Of a stretch of DNA of 8,645 bases, positions 1-6,622 are shown piece after piece. Within the stretch, counting starts at the first letter, position 1; each line of letters starts with the position of its first letter. The notes under the pieces were generated by a model. That model was not told the origin of the DNA. It ran no database searches and saw only the letters and a list, made by a program, of their open reading frames with translations. Source of the stretch: Pelotomaculum sp. UBA4789 (GTDB lineage: Bacteria; Bacillota; Desulfotomaculia; Desulfotomaculales; Pelotomaculaceae); NCBI GenBank assembly GCA_002402945.1, contig DHGV01000016.1, positions 1,198 to 9,842 on the forward strand, written 5' to 3'. Both the position numbers and the translations under genes were made by a program.

Positions 1-24
1 TACAGGTGGCCGGCGCCCGTATAA

Positions 25-120
25 GAATGCAGGATATAAAGATGTCCAACATCTGACATCCGACTGCTAAAAAGGAATGCAGAATATACCGATGTCTGAC
101 GTCCGACGACCGACGACCGA
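25..120. repeat. Duplicated heptamer-rich intergenic repeat
   Basis: Two copies of one block lie 50 bp apart. Each begins with a shared segment (GAATGCAGRATATA, two variable bases, then GATGTC) at 25-46 and 75-96, and continues into 7-bp units of the form WYCYGAC. The first copy has two units (51-64). The second has about three and a half (95-120), ending in a CCGACGA-type run. No gene is visible in the block. It stops a few bases before the fsa ribosome binding site. It looks like a simple-sequence or dispersed intergenic repeat; no promoter is convincingly recognisable in it. Confidence 0.6.
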
Positions 121-138
121 ATTGGGAGGTGCGAAAGT

Positions 139-786
139 TTGAAACTATTTATCGATACCGCGAATGTGGATGAAATCAGAGAGGCATATGCCCTTGGCGT
201 TATCTGTGGCGTTACGACTAATCCCTCTCTGATCGCCAGGGAAGGCCGCAACTTTGCCCAGGTGGTCAGGGAAATTGTCTCCATTGTGGACGGACCCATC
301 AGCGCCGAAGTTATAAGCACGGACGCCCCGGGGATGGTTTCCGAGGCGGAAGAACTGGCGGCTATCCACCCGAATATTGTCGTTAAAATCCCTATGACTG
401 CGGCGGGCTTAAAAGCAACTAAAATATTAGCTGAAAAAAACATACGCACCAACGTAACCCTGGTGTTTTCGGCCAACCAGGCGTTGCTGGCCGCGAGGGC
501 CGGGGCAACTTACGTCAGCCCGTTTATCGGCCGTTATGACGATATCAGCCAGGACGGCATAGAACTGGTCAGCAATATTATGGAAATATTTGAACTGCAC
601 CGGATTAAGTCCCAGGTTATTGCTGCCAGCATCCGCCACCCGCTTCATGTCATTGAATCGGCCTTGGCGGGCGCGCATATCGCTACAGTGCCTTTCAAAA
701 TTATCATGCAGATGATCAGCCACCCGCTGACAGACGCCGGGTTAAAAAAATTTCTTGATGACTGGGAAACAGTCAAGAACAAATGA
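139..786 (+). CDS. fsa: Transaldolase of the small FSA/TalC type
   Basis: This is a cytosolic class I aldolase-fold enzyme of 215 residues, the usual size of the short FSA/TalC family. Visible landmarks are the N-terminal FIDTAN (Asp6), the GVTTNPS signature (24-30) and VVKIPMT, whose Lys83 is the expected Schiff-base lysine. NVTLVFSANQALLAA and the YVSPFIGR segment follow (105-132). E. coli fructose-6-phosphate aldolase FsaA has a catalytic Tyr in the matching APYVNR segment. Here it is Phe129, as in B. subtilis TalC/YwjH. I therefore infer transaldolase activity (dihydroxyacetone transfer between sugar phosphates in the pentose phosphate pathway) rather than free fructose-6-phosphate cleavage, despite the usual database name. 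The TTG start is chosen because GGGAGGTG at 124-131 sits at correct spacing. The DUF2062 gene begins 11 nt downstream and is probably co-transcribed. Position beside rho matches the Firmicutes order. Confidence 0.93.
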   Translation: MKLFIDTANVDEIREAYALGVICGVTTNPSLIAREGRNFAQVVREIVSIVDGPISAEVISTDAPGMVSEAEELAAIHPNIVVKIPMTAAGLKATKILAEKNIRTNVTLVFSANQALLAARAGATYVSPFIGRYDDISQDGIELVSNIMEIFELHRIKSQVIAASIRHPLHVIESALAGAHIATVPFKIIMQMISHPLTDAGLKKFLDDWETVKNK

Positions 787-797
787 GGAGCATTAAT

Positions 798-1285
798 GTG
801 TTTGCTGAAAGTATAATTTTTTTCAGGAGAAGGGTTGCGACCCCTGTATTAGATATTGTCAAGGGTTATTATAAAAGGATGGTGAGTTTGCCGGACACAC
901 CAAAAAAATAGCCCAGGGGGTGGCATTTGGTTTACCCTTTGATTTTCTGCCCATCCCGATCATCAGCATTCCGCTTTCCTACCTTTTTGCCCGCCTCACA
1001 CGCTGCAACGCAGTGTCTGCAGTGGCCACGGTGATTTTCTTCAAGCTGGCTGTGCCGTTTTTCTATACTTTGGACATGATCACTGGCAAAGCCATTCTGG
1101 GTGACATTTCCGGTCCCGCTTTCCATGTTGCCGGCGACTCATTTTTCGGATCATTTTTAGCGCAGATGGTTGAGCATGGCTACCCCTTCCTGTTTGGCAG
1201 CATTATTAACGCTGTCCTGGCATGGTTTGTTGTGTACATGCTTTTAACGTATATAATTAAACGTAAGCGGCGGCGGGGTGTATAG
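798..1285 (+). CDS. DUF2062-type small membrane protein, split by a -1 frameshift
   Basis: The gene starts at GTG 798, behind GAGGAG (785-790) that overlaps the fsa stop region. The first 37 codons, ending in LPDTPKK, run into TAG at 909-911. In the -1 frame the sequence continues without a gap as IAQGVAFG...FLPIP to the stop at 1283-1285. Joined, the product is 162 residues and has a DUF2062 layout: a basic FFRRRV start, a (D/S)xPxxIAxGxAxG motif, then hydrophobic segments near 42-66, 72-93 and 130-154 and a basic tail (KRKRRR). Neither half makes sense alone. The GTG at 920 that would open the second half has only a G-run abutting it, with no usable spacing. The family is known as small inner-membrane proteins of unknown function. 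The join falls on seven As, so the cause may be programmed slippage, a recent mutation or a sequencing error. Family assignment is from memory of the motif. Confidence 0.68.
902..940 (+). other. Candidate -1 frameshift site: A AAA AAA heptamer, stop and small hairpin
   Basis: Positions 902-908 are seven As placed in frame as CC[A AAA AAA], immediately followed by the zero-frame TAG (909-911). This is the canonical X XXY YYZ phasing for -1 slippage. Re-reading base 908 gives ATA GCC CAG and the conserved IAQG. Six nt downstream, AGGGGGT (915-921) can pair with ACCCTTT (934-940), using two G-U pairs and a 12-nt loop, roughly where a stimulatory structure would sit. The hairpin is weak. No strong internal Shine-Dalgarno lies 10-14 nt upstream; the nearest, AGGA at 876-879, is about 22 nt away. 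Confidence 0.4.
1230..1257 (+). promoter_or_regulatory. Possible rho promoter inside the DUF2062 gene
   Basis: A perfect TATAAT (1252-1257) is preceded at 16 bp by TTGTGT (1230-1235), which keeps only the TTG of the -35 consensus. Transcription would start near 1264 and leave a leader of about 80 nt before the rho start. That leader contains a weak GGGG/CCCC pairing (1275-1278 with 1286-1289). The -10 is convincing but the -35 is marginal; read-through from fsa is also possible. Confidence 0.4.
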
Positions 1286-1344
1286 CCCCCTCCCCCTTTA
1301 TTTATAAAATTGAATAATATTCACCTATGTTAGGGGAGCTGCCT

Positions 1345-2634
1345 TTGAAATATACTGACCTAGAAAACAAAACCATGGTCGAGTTTTATAAAATCGCCAA
1401 GGAACTGGAACTGCCCGGCTATTATAAGCTGCGCAAAAAAGAACTGGTATTTGAAATCAAGAAGACTCAGACCGAAAAAACCGGATTCCTGTATGCTAAA
1501 GGAGTTCTGGAAATCCTGCCTGACGGGTATGGTTTCTTAAGGCCTTTTCAGTATCTTCCAAGCAATGATGATATCTACGTTTCCCTGTCACAGATCAGGC
1601 GCTTTGACATGCGCACCGGCGATCTTGTGGGCGGCCAGGTGCGGCGTCCCAAGGACAGCGAAAGGTATTTCGCCTTGCTGCGGGTGGAACAGATCAATGG
1701 CGTTGACCCGGAGCTGGCGGCTGAAAGACTGCACTTTGACGGGTTTACGCCGCTCTATCCCCAGGAACGGATAACCCTGGAAACACAGCCGGACAAGTTT
1801 TCAACCCGGATCATCGACCTTTTGGCCCCCATCGGTAAAGGCCAGCGCGGCTTGATCGTTTCCCCGCCCAAAGCAGGCAAGACTATCCTCCTTAAAGAGA
1901 TCGCCAACAGCATTACCACAAACCACCCGGAAATTCAGCTCCTGGTCCTTTTAATTGACGAGAGGCCGGAAGAAGTAACTGATATCGAGCGCTCCGTAAA
2001 AGGCGAAGTAGTCAGTTCGACCTTTGACGAGCCGCCGGAAAACCATGTCAAAGTGGCGGACATGGTGCTCGAGCGGGCCAAACGCCTGGTGGAGCATAAA
2101 TTTGACGTCGTTATCCTTCTGGACAGTATAACCCGGCTGGCCAGGGCGCATAACCTGGTAGTCCCACCCAGCGGCAGGACGCTGTCCGGGGGAGTGGACC
2201 CTTCAGCCCTGCACAAGCCCAAGCGGTTTTTTGGGGCGGCGCGCAACCTGGAGGAAGGCGGCAGCCTGACCATTCTGGCAACAGCCCTGGTTGATACGGG
2301 GAGCAGGATGGACGATGTCATATTTGAAGAATTCAAGGGTACCGGCAACATGGAGCTGATCCTGGACCGCCGGCTGGCGGAGAGAAGGCTGTTCCCGGCC
2401 ATTGACGCGCTGCGTTCCGGAACACGCAAAGAGGAGCTTCTGCTTTCAAAAGAAGAGCTGGAGATGATTTGGCAGTTCCGCAAGGCTACCGTCGGGGCGG
2501 CGCCATGGGATGCTATGGAGATGCTTGTTGAACAGATGAAGAGGACGAAAACAAACCGCGATCTTCTGCAGGCTTTCCAGCATTTGCGGCGCGCCGAAAC
2601 CTCATCGATCGGCAGGCGGAACTCGTCAAATTAG
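1345..2634 (+). CDS. rho: Transcription termination factor Rho
   Basis: Rho is a homohexameric RNA-dependent ATPase that binds nascent RNA and releases RNA polymerase. The product is 429 residues from the chosen start (E. coli Rho has 419). Landmarks in order are an N-terminal SAP-like helical domain (about 3-42, with YYKLRKKELVFEI), a cold-shock-type RNA-binding domain with RNP1 GYGFLR (61-66), the GKGQRGLIVSPPKAGKT region whose Walker A is 174-180, and Walker B VVILLD (255-260) followed by SITRLARAHN. The Q-loop region PPSGRTLSGGVD (274-285) and GSRMDDVIFEEFKGTGNMEL (319-338) follow. I choose TTG 1345 because AGGGGAG (1332-1338) lies 6 nt upstream. The in-frame ATG at 1327 adds six residues but has no ribosome binding site. 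All catalytic motifs are intact. No U-rich intrinsic terminator follows; only a REP-like hairpin does. Confidence 0.97.
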   Translation: MKYTDLENKTMVEFYKIAKELELPGYYKLRKKELVFEIKKTQTEKTGFLYAKGVLEILPDGYGFLRPFQYLPSNDDIYVSLSQIRRFDMRTGDLVGGQVRRPKDSERYFALLRVEQINGVDPELAAERLHFDGFTPLYPQERITLETQPDKFSTRIIDLLAPIGKGQRGLIVSPPKAGKTILLKEIANSITTNHPEIQLLVLLIDERPEEVTDIERSVKGEVVSSTFDEPPENHVKVADMVLERAKRLVEHKFDVVILLDSITRLARAHNLVVPPSGRTLSGGVDPSALHKPKRFFGAARNLEEGGSLTILATALVDTGSRMDDVIFEEFKGTGNMELILDRRLAERRLFPAIDALRSGTRKEELLLSKEELEMIWQFRKATVGAAPWDAMEMLVEQMKRTKTNRDLLQAFQHLRRAETSSIGRRNSSN

Positions 2635-2660
2635 GATGTGCAACGCGAGGATTAAAGATA

Positions 2661-2710
2661 ATCGGGGACATATGATCGGGGACATATCCTGGTTTCGGAT
2701 GTGTCCCCGT
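2661..2710. repeat. GGGGACA hairpin (REP-like), copy 1
   Basis: CGGGGACATATCC (2677-2689) pairs with GGATGTGTCCCCG (2697-2709) around a 7-nt loop. The stem is 13 bp with one T-G wobble. The left arm is partly duplicated in tandem with a 14-bp period (2661-2674 and 2675-2688). No T-run follows, so it is a poor intrinsic terminator even though it sits just after rho. Bases 2676-2710 recur exactly, in inverted orientation, at 7777-7811. The GGAC next to a palindrome resembles one class of REP sequence handled by RAYT (Y1 tyrosine) transposases; that link is inferred. Confidence 0.7.
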
Positions 2711-2802
2711 ACCTCTGTCTGGGTATCATTTAACGATAAAATTAACAGGGATACACGAATCCGCACTTTAACTATCTGGGATTTTGTGAGAGTGGGGTGG
2801 AA

Positions 2803-4059
2803 ATGCTGTACCAACTGGTCTTTGCCGGTGATGACGGACAATTATACGATCACCACAACCTGCGCGCAGCCGGCCGCACCGGAGACAGGTTTGTTGAGCT
2901 GGCCGAAGAAGATCTGGAAAAACTGCCGGCAGGAGCCTCCCTGGTCCTGGTCCCCGGTGGAAAACCCGTAGGCATTACCTCCAGCGGCCGTTTTACCCTG
3001 CTGAAGCGCAACCCATGGCGTGAAGGACAGGCCTGGGCGGTGGGCGCGCTCCTGCCCCAGGGTTTTACCCGTGTCCTGTTGCCGGCATACAGCAGAGATG
3101 GCGCTGCCAGGCCCCTGCCTCTCTTTGGGTATACCGCTGTGGCGTGCAGGGACGGAGAGCTTTATGCCGCCGTCAGGCAGACCGACAGCCCGCAGCGCTG
3201 GGACCCGGCATTTTACGATACCGGTGAGCTGCCGGCCCTGATTGATGAAAAGCTGAAACGTTACCCCGGCAACCGGATCCTGCGCCAGCTGGCCCGCTGC
3301 AGCCTGGAGTATCACTGCTATACCGCCCAGAACATATTTTACGGGCGTTGGGAAGGCGGCATCCCGGTTTCTCCTGCCTGCAACGCCGGCTGCCTGGGCT
3401 GTATTTCCCTGCAGGCCGCGGAATGTTGTCCATCACCCCAGTCGCGGATAAATTTTACCCCGACGCCTGAGGAAGTGGCCGAAGCTGCGATACCCCACCT
3501 CCAGCAAGGGGACGGATCAATGATCAGCTTCGGGCAGGGCTGCGAAGGGGAACCTGCCCTGGCAGCCCGGACGATAGTACAGGCAATCGAAAAAATCAGG
3601 GCGTTCGCCGGTACGGGCACGATTAACATGAACAGCAACGCCGGGCACAGGGTTGGCGTCGCCGATATCTGCCGGGCCGGGCTTGACGCTATCCGGGTAT
3701 CCATGATCGGCGCCCAAGCTGAAACATATAACGCCTATCACCGGCCGGCAGGATTTGGGCTGCCGGATGTCAGGCAGTCAATAAAAATTGCGGTTTCCAG
3801 CGGCGTCTGCACGTCATTGAACCTGCTTGTTTTTCCCGGCCTTACTGACCGGGAAGAAGAAGCAGCTGCTCTGCTGGACTTGGTGAGCGGCAGCGGGATA
3901 GACCTGGTCCAGCTGCGCAACCTTAATATAGATCCCGACTTCCTGCTTAAGCATTTACCGGCAGGCGGCGGAAAAATACTGGGCATACCGGAACTGATTG
4001 AAATGCTGCGGGAAGTGCCCGGCCTGACTGTGGGCAGCTTCAGCAAGCCAGTGAGATAG
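2803..4059 (+). CDS. Radical SAM protein of unknown function
   Basis: The product is a soluble protein of 418 residues. A CxxxCxxC cluster (Cys193, Cys197, Cys200 in CNAGCLGC) should bind the 4Fe-4S cluster used to cleave S-adenosylmethionine. It is followed by a radical SAM-like barrel: FTPTPEEVAEAA (218-229), a glycine-containing ISFGQGCEGEP (241-251), a strand region INMNSNAG (274-281), and AIRVSMIGAQAETYNAYHRP (296-315), which resembles barrel strands in this superfamily. The first 190 residues form an N-terminal extension with no motif I recognise. Further cysteines lie at 208-209 and 247, but no clear second cluster domain (such as SPASM) is visible. Start is uncertain: ATG 2803 (behind GGGGTGG) or GTG 2797, two codons earlier. 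It sits alone between rho and rpmE, where nearby functions suggest an RNA, ribosome or general housekeeping role, but no substrate can be named. Confidence 0.85.
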   Translation: MLYQLVFAGDDGQLYDHHNLRAAGRTGDRFVELAEEDLEKLPAGASLVLVPGGKPVGITSSGRFTLLKRNPWREGQAWAVGALLPQGFTRVLLPAYSRDGAARPLPLFGYTAVACRDGELYAAVRQTDSPQRWDPAFYDTGELPALIDEKLKRYPGNRILRQLARCSLEYHCYTAQNIFYGRWEGGIPVSPACNAGCLGCISLQAAECCPSPQSRINFTPTPEEVAEAAIPHLQQGDGSMISFGQGCEGEPALAARTIVQAIEKIRAFAGTGTINMNSNAGHRVGVADICRAGLDAIRVSMIGAQAETYNAYHRPAGFGLPDVRQSIKIAVSSGVCTSLNLLVFPGLTDREEEAAALLDLVSGSGIDLVQLRNLNIDPDFLLKHLPAGGGKILGIPELIEMLREVPGLTVGSFSKPVR

Positions 4060-4076
4060 AAGTAATTATAAATAAG

Positions 4077-4293
4077 CTGACAGGATTTACAGGATTTTTG
4101 ATTGGATTAACAAGATTTAGAATATGCAATTTCTAAGTATTTTAATTTATATTCATTGAATACTGAATTTGAATACTGACTTTAATATTTTTAAACAAGA
4201 ATTTGTTTGCACAATACGATATCAATTGATTCATGGCCACTATTAATTAAATTATTAATCCAGTAAATCCTGATTTTCCAGTAAATCCAGTCA
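4077..4293. repeat. MITE-like island with imperfect terminal inverted repeats
   Basis: The left end (from 4077) contains CTGACAGGATTTACAGGATT and drifts into GATTGGATTAACAAGATT. This is a run of degenerate 9-10 bp CAGGATTTA units. The right end (4257-4293) contains CCAGTAAATCC twice (4260-4270 and 4278-4288). Its reverse complement begins TTGACTGGATTTAC and matches the outer 14 bases of the left end at about 12 positions. The interior is AT-rich and has no ORF. I see no clear target-site duplication. It may be a non-autonomous mobile element or a dispersed repeat. Confidence 0.45.
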
Positions 4294-4356
4294 ATTTTTT
4301 TCGTGCGAATGAATTAGAGCCCTGCTATTCTTTGTATTACGTTAAAGCAGTTTATC

Positions 4357-4385
4357 TTGCGGGCGGTAATCACGTATGCTATAAT
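4357..4385 (+). promoter_or_regulatory. rpmE promoter
   Basis: A perfect -10, TATAAT (4380-4385), carries an extended -10 TG immediately upstream (TGCTATAAT). A weak -35, TTGCGG (4357-4362), lies at the ideal 17 bp. Transcription would begin near 4392 and leave a leader of under 40 nt. The downstream yqhQ-prfA-prmC genes may also depend on this promoter by read-through. Confidence 0.68.
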
Positions 4386-4428
4386 TACGAAGTGTGTTCC
4401 TTTGTAAGAATGAAGAGAGGTGAGTACG

Positions 4429-4632
4429 GTGAAAGAAAACATACATCCCAAATATGGGAATGCCAAGGTCTCGTGCGTTTGCGGCGAGTCCTTTGAAACC
4501 GGATCAACAAAAACAGAACTGCGGGTAGAAATCTGTTCCAGGTGCCATCCTTTTTATACCGGCGCCCAGCGGACGGTTGATACGGGCGGCAGATCAGAAC
4601 GATTCCGTAAAAAATACGGCTTGACGAAGTAA
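4429..4632 (+). CDS. rpmE: Large-subunit ribosomal protein L31, zinc-binding form
   Basis: L31 is a component of the 50S subunit that contributes to the bridge with 30S. The product has 67 residues, starting MKENIHPKYG as is typical for the family. It has the CxC...CxxC pattern (Cys16, Cys18, Cys36, Cys39) of the zinc-containing C+ type, and the ETGSTK and HPFYTG segments are conserved. GTG 4429 is preferred: AGAGAGGTG (4414-4422) lies at good spacing, and the protein then begins MK as in relatives. The in-frame GTG at 4420 is itself part of that ribosome binding site. Zinc-type L31 is the housekeeping form; in Bacillus it is replaced by the cysteine-less L31B on zinc starvation (family knowledge). 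A good promoter precedes it and a terminator-like hairpin follows. Confidence 0.95.
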   Translation: MKENIHPKYGNAKVSCVCGESFETGSTKTELRVEICSRCHPFYTGAQRTVDTGGRSERFRKKYGLTK

Positions 4633-4635
4633 CAC

Positions 4636-4666
4636 AAGTAGCAGGGCTGGCGCTCTGCTACTTTTA
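4636..4666 (+). terminator. Terminator or attenuator after rpmE
   Basis: AAGTAGCAG (4636-4644) pairs perfectly with CTGCTACTT (4655-4663). The stem can extend inward by three pairs (one G-T) to a TGGC loop, giving up to 12 bp. The T-run after it is short (TTTTA), so termination is probably partial. yqhQ starts only 17 nt later with no room for its own promoter, which fits an attenuating hairpin that lets some transcripts through. Confidence 0.68.
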
Positions 4667-4682
4667 CTAAAGGGGTGATATC

Positions 4683-5555
4683 ATGGGTTCACCGTTCCGG
4701 TATGGAGGCCAGGCGGTCATAGAGGGCGTAATGATGCGTGGTCCGGACAGCCGCGCTGTCGCAGTCCGGAAACCGGATCAGACTATTGTCGTTGATGAAA
4801 AGACAGTAGGTTCAATCACAAAGAAGGCGCCGTTTTTAAAATGGCCGCTTGTTCGCGGCGTTGTCGTGCTTATCGAGTCCCTGATCATGGGGATCGAAGC
4901 CTTGTCCTTTTCAGCCAACCAGGCTGTCGATGATGAGGATGAACAGCTGACCGCAAAGGAAATGATCATCACGATAGTCCTGTCCCTGGGCTTGGCGATC
5001 CTGCTTTTTGCCGTGCTTCCCACTGCCGCCGCCCACCTGCTGATCATATTTGCCCCCGGCGCACTTGTGCAGAATCTTATCGAGGGATTTTTCCGGATTG
5101 CCGTATTCCTGATTTACGTGCTGGCCATCGGCAGGCTGGAAGATATTAAGCGTGTTTTTCAGTATCACGGGGCGGAGCACAAGGTGATCAACGCCTATGA
5201 GGCCGGTGACGAGCTTGTGGCGGACAGGGTCCAGCGTTATTCAACCCTGCACCCCAGGTGCGGCACCAGTTTTCTTTTAATAGTCATGGTGATCAGCATA
5301 TTGATTTTTTCCCTGTTGGGAAAACAGGTGCTGTGGTGGAGGATCCTCTCCCGGGTGTTGCTGCTGCCTGTGGTAGCGGGGATTTCCTATGAATTGGTTA
5401 AACTGTCAGGCAAGTACGCCGCTGCCCCATTGTGCCGGTTTTTGATAGCTCCGGGGATGTGGCTTCAGAAACTGACTACCAACCCGCCGGATGATGGACA
5501 GGTGGAGGTGGCGATTTCTGCTTTTGGGGCTGTGCTGAAGGAGGATATTAAGTAA
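4683..5555 (+). CDS. yqhQ: DUF1385 (YqhQ-like) membrane protein
   Basis: The product has 290 residues with the hallmark N-terminal YGGQAVIEGVMMRGP (7-21) of DUF1385. Other conserved stretches are FQYHGAEHKVINAYE (159-173), LHPRCGTSFLL (189-199) and the C-terminal TTNPPDDGQVEVAI (265-278). Hydrophobic segments near 94-122, 132-150, 195-213 and 222-237 indicate a polytopic inner-membrane protein. The biochemical function is unknown to me; the histidines and cysteine in the conserved motifs could bind a metal, but that is a guess. ATG 4683 follows AGGGGTG (4671-4677). The stop codon overlaps the prfA start by one base (taATG), so translation of the two is probably coupled. DUF1385 next to prfA-prmC is a recurring clostridial arrangement. 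Confidence 0.92.
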   Translation: MGSPFRYGGQAVIEGVMMRGPDSRAVAVRKPDQTIVVDEKTVGSITKKAPFLKWPLVRGVVVLIESLIMGIEALSFSANQAVDDEDEQLTAKEMIITIVLSLGLAILLFAVLPTAAAHLLIIFAPGALVQNLIEGFFRIAVFLIYVLAIGRLEDIKRVFQYHGAEHKVINAYEAGDELVADRVQRYSTLHPRCGTSFLLIVMVISILIFSLLGKQVLWWRILSRVLLLPVVAGISYELVKLSGKYAAAPLCRFLIAPGMWLQKLTTNPPDDGQVEVAISAFGAVLKEDIK

Positions 5556-6622
5556 TGTTTGGAAAACTGGACAGCCTTGAAGAAAGATATGAAGAGCTGG
5601 GTGCTTTAATTGCCGATCCCGAGGCGATGTCAGACTTGGGGCGCTGGCAGCAGTATTTAAAAACCCAGTCCGATTTGACCGAGATCGTGACTGCCTATCG
5701 TGATTTCAAGAAAATCGCAAGGGAAATACAGGAAGCAAAGACGCTCCTCGACGAAGAAGAGGATGGCGACATGCGGGAAATGGCCCAGGCAGAGCTGGAT
5801 GAGCTTGTGGAAAAGAAAGCCGTCCTGGAGCAGCGCCTTAAGCTGCTTCTCCTGCCGAAAGATCCCTACGACGAGAAAAATGTCATCCTGGAGATCCGTG
5901 CCGGAACAGGCGGTGAAGAGGCTGCGCTTTTTGCGGCGGTGCTTTACCGGATGTACACCCGTTATGCCGAGCGGATGGGGTGGAAGATAGAGGTGTTAAA
6001 CGCCAACCTTACCGATATTGGCGGCTTCAAGGAGCTGATCTGCCTCATTCAGGGCCGGGGAGCATACAGCCGTCTAAAATTTGAAAGCGGCGTCCACCGG
6101 GTGCAGCGTATCCCCACCACCGAGTCGGGTGGGCGTATTCACACCTCAGCAGCCACCGTGGCGGTTTTGCCGGAAGCGGAAGATGTGGATCTTGATATTG
6201 ATCCCAACGATTTGAGAATAGACGTGTTCTGCGCGTCCGGACACGGCGGGCAGTCGGTGAACACCACCCAGTCCGCGGTGCGCATTACCCATATCCCGAC
6301 AGGGATTACTGTTTCGATGCAGGACGAAAAATCGCAGCACAAGAACAAGGACAAGGCCATGAAGGTGCTGCGGGCACGCCTCTTTGAGCGCATGCAGGAA
6401 GAACAGCAGCAAAAAGTAGCCAGTTCCAGGAAATCCATGGTGGGGTCGGGGGACCGCAGCGAGCGGATCAGGACTTATAACTTTCCCCAGAACAGGGTTA
6501 CCGATCATCGCGTTGGCCTGACACTGCACCGCCTTGACGGAGTGCTGGAAGGTGATCTCGACGAGATCATCGACACCCTGAACACCGCCGACCAGTCCGA
6601 ACGTTTGAAACAGATGGATTAA
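5555..6622 (+). CDS. prfA: Peptide chain release factor 1
   Basis: RF1 recognises UAA and UAG in the ribosomal A site and triggers release of the finished protein. The product has 355 residues, normal for RF1. The N-terminal helical domain (about 1-105) is followed by the RF domain starting EIRAGTGGEEAALFA (113-127). The codon-recognition tripeptide is of the PxT type (Pro187-Thr189, PTT), which marks RF1 rather than RF2 (SPF). The catalytic GGQ is 231-233 within SGHGGQSVNTT, followed by SAVRITHIPTGI and the QDEKSQHKNKDKA segment. Gln233 is the expected substrate of the neighbouring PrmC. No in-frame UGA interrupts the gene. AAGGAGG (5538-5544), inside the end of yqhQ, serves as the ribosome binding site. 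The prmC start follows 47 nt after the stop. Confidence 0.97.
   Translation: MFGKLDSLEERYEELGALIADPEAMSDLGRWQQYLKTQSDLTEIVTAYRDFKKIAREIQEAKTLLDEEEDGDMREMAQAELDELVEKKAVLEQRLKLLLLPKDPYDEKNVILEIRAGTGGEEAALFAAVLYRMYTRYAERMGWKIEVLNANLTDIGGFKELICLIQGRGAYSRLKFESGVHRVQRIPTTESGGRIHTSAATVAVLPEAEDVDLDIDPNDLRIDVFCASGHGGQSVNTTQSAVRITHIPTGITVSMQDEKSQHKNKDKAMKVLRARLFERMQEEQQQKVASSRKSMVGSGDRSERIRTYNFPQNRVTDHRVGLTLHRLDGVLEGDLDEIIDTLNTADQSERLKQMD

Larger units (their letters stand above)
4060..4428. other. AT-rich gap without a gene
   Basis: Between the radical SAM gene and rpmE there is no coding potential. The stretch is clearly more AT-rich than its neighbours. It contains a MITE-like inverted-repeat island (4077-4293), an internal 13-bp-period direct repeat TTGAATACTGA (4156-4166 and 4169-4179), a palindrome ATCAATTGAT (4221-4230), and near its end the rpmE promoter. 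Confidence 0.75.

Noticed and set aside
920..1285. Independent 121-residue gene starting at GTG 920
   Set aside because: The start cuts through the conserved IAQGVAFG motif and has only G bases abutting it; upstream codons in the other frame complete the DUF2062 domain.
1275..1289. Terminator between the DUF2062 gene and rho
   Set aside because: Only a 4-bp GGGG/CCCC stem followed by more Cs rather than a T-run; too weak to call.
1935..2483. Long antisense open frame within rho
   Set aside because: Shadow of the strongly coding rho frame; serine/arginine-rich, low-complexity translation typical of antisense frames.
2677..2709. Intrinsic terminator for rho
   Set aside because: The stem is good but no T-run follows on the coding strand, and the identical sequence occurs elsewhere as a repeat.
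2636..2971. Open frame of 111 codons overlapping the start of the radical SAM gene
   Set aside because: It runs through the GGGGACA hairpin and out of frame into the radical SAM gene; no ribosome binding site and no family-like sequence.
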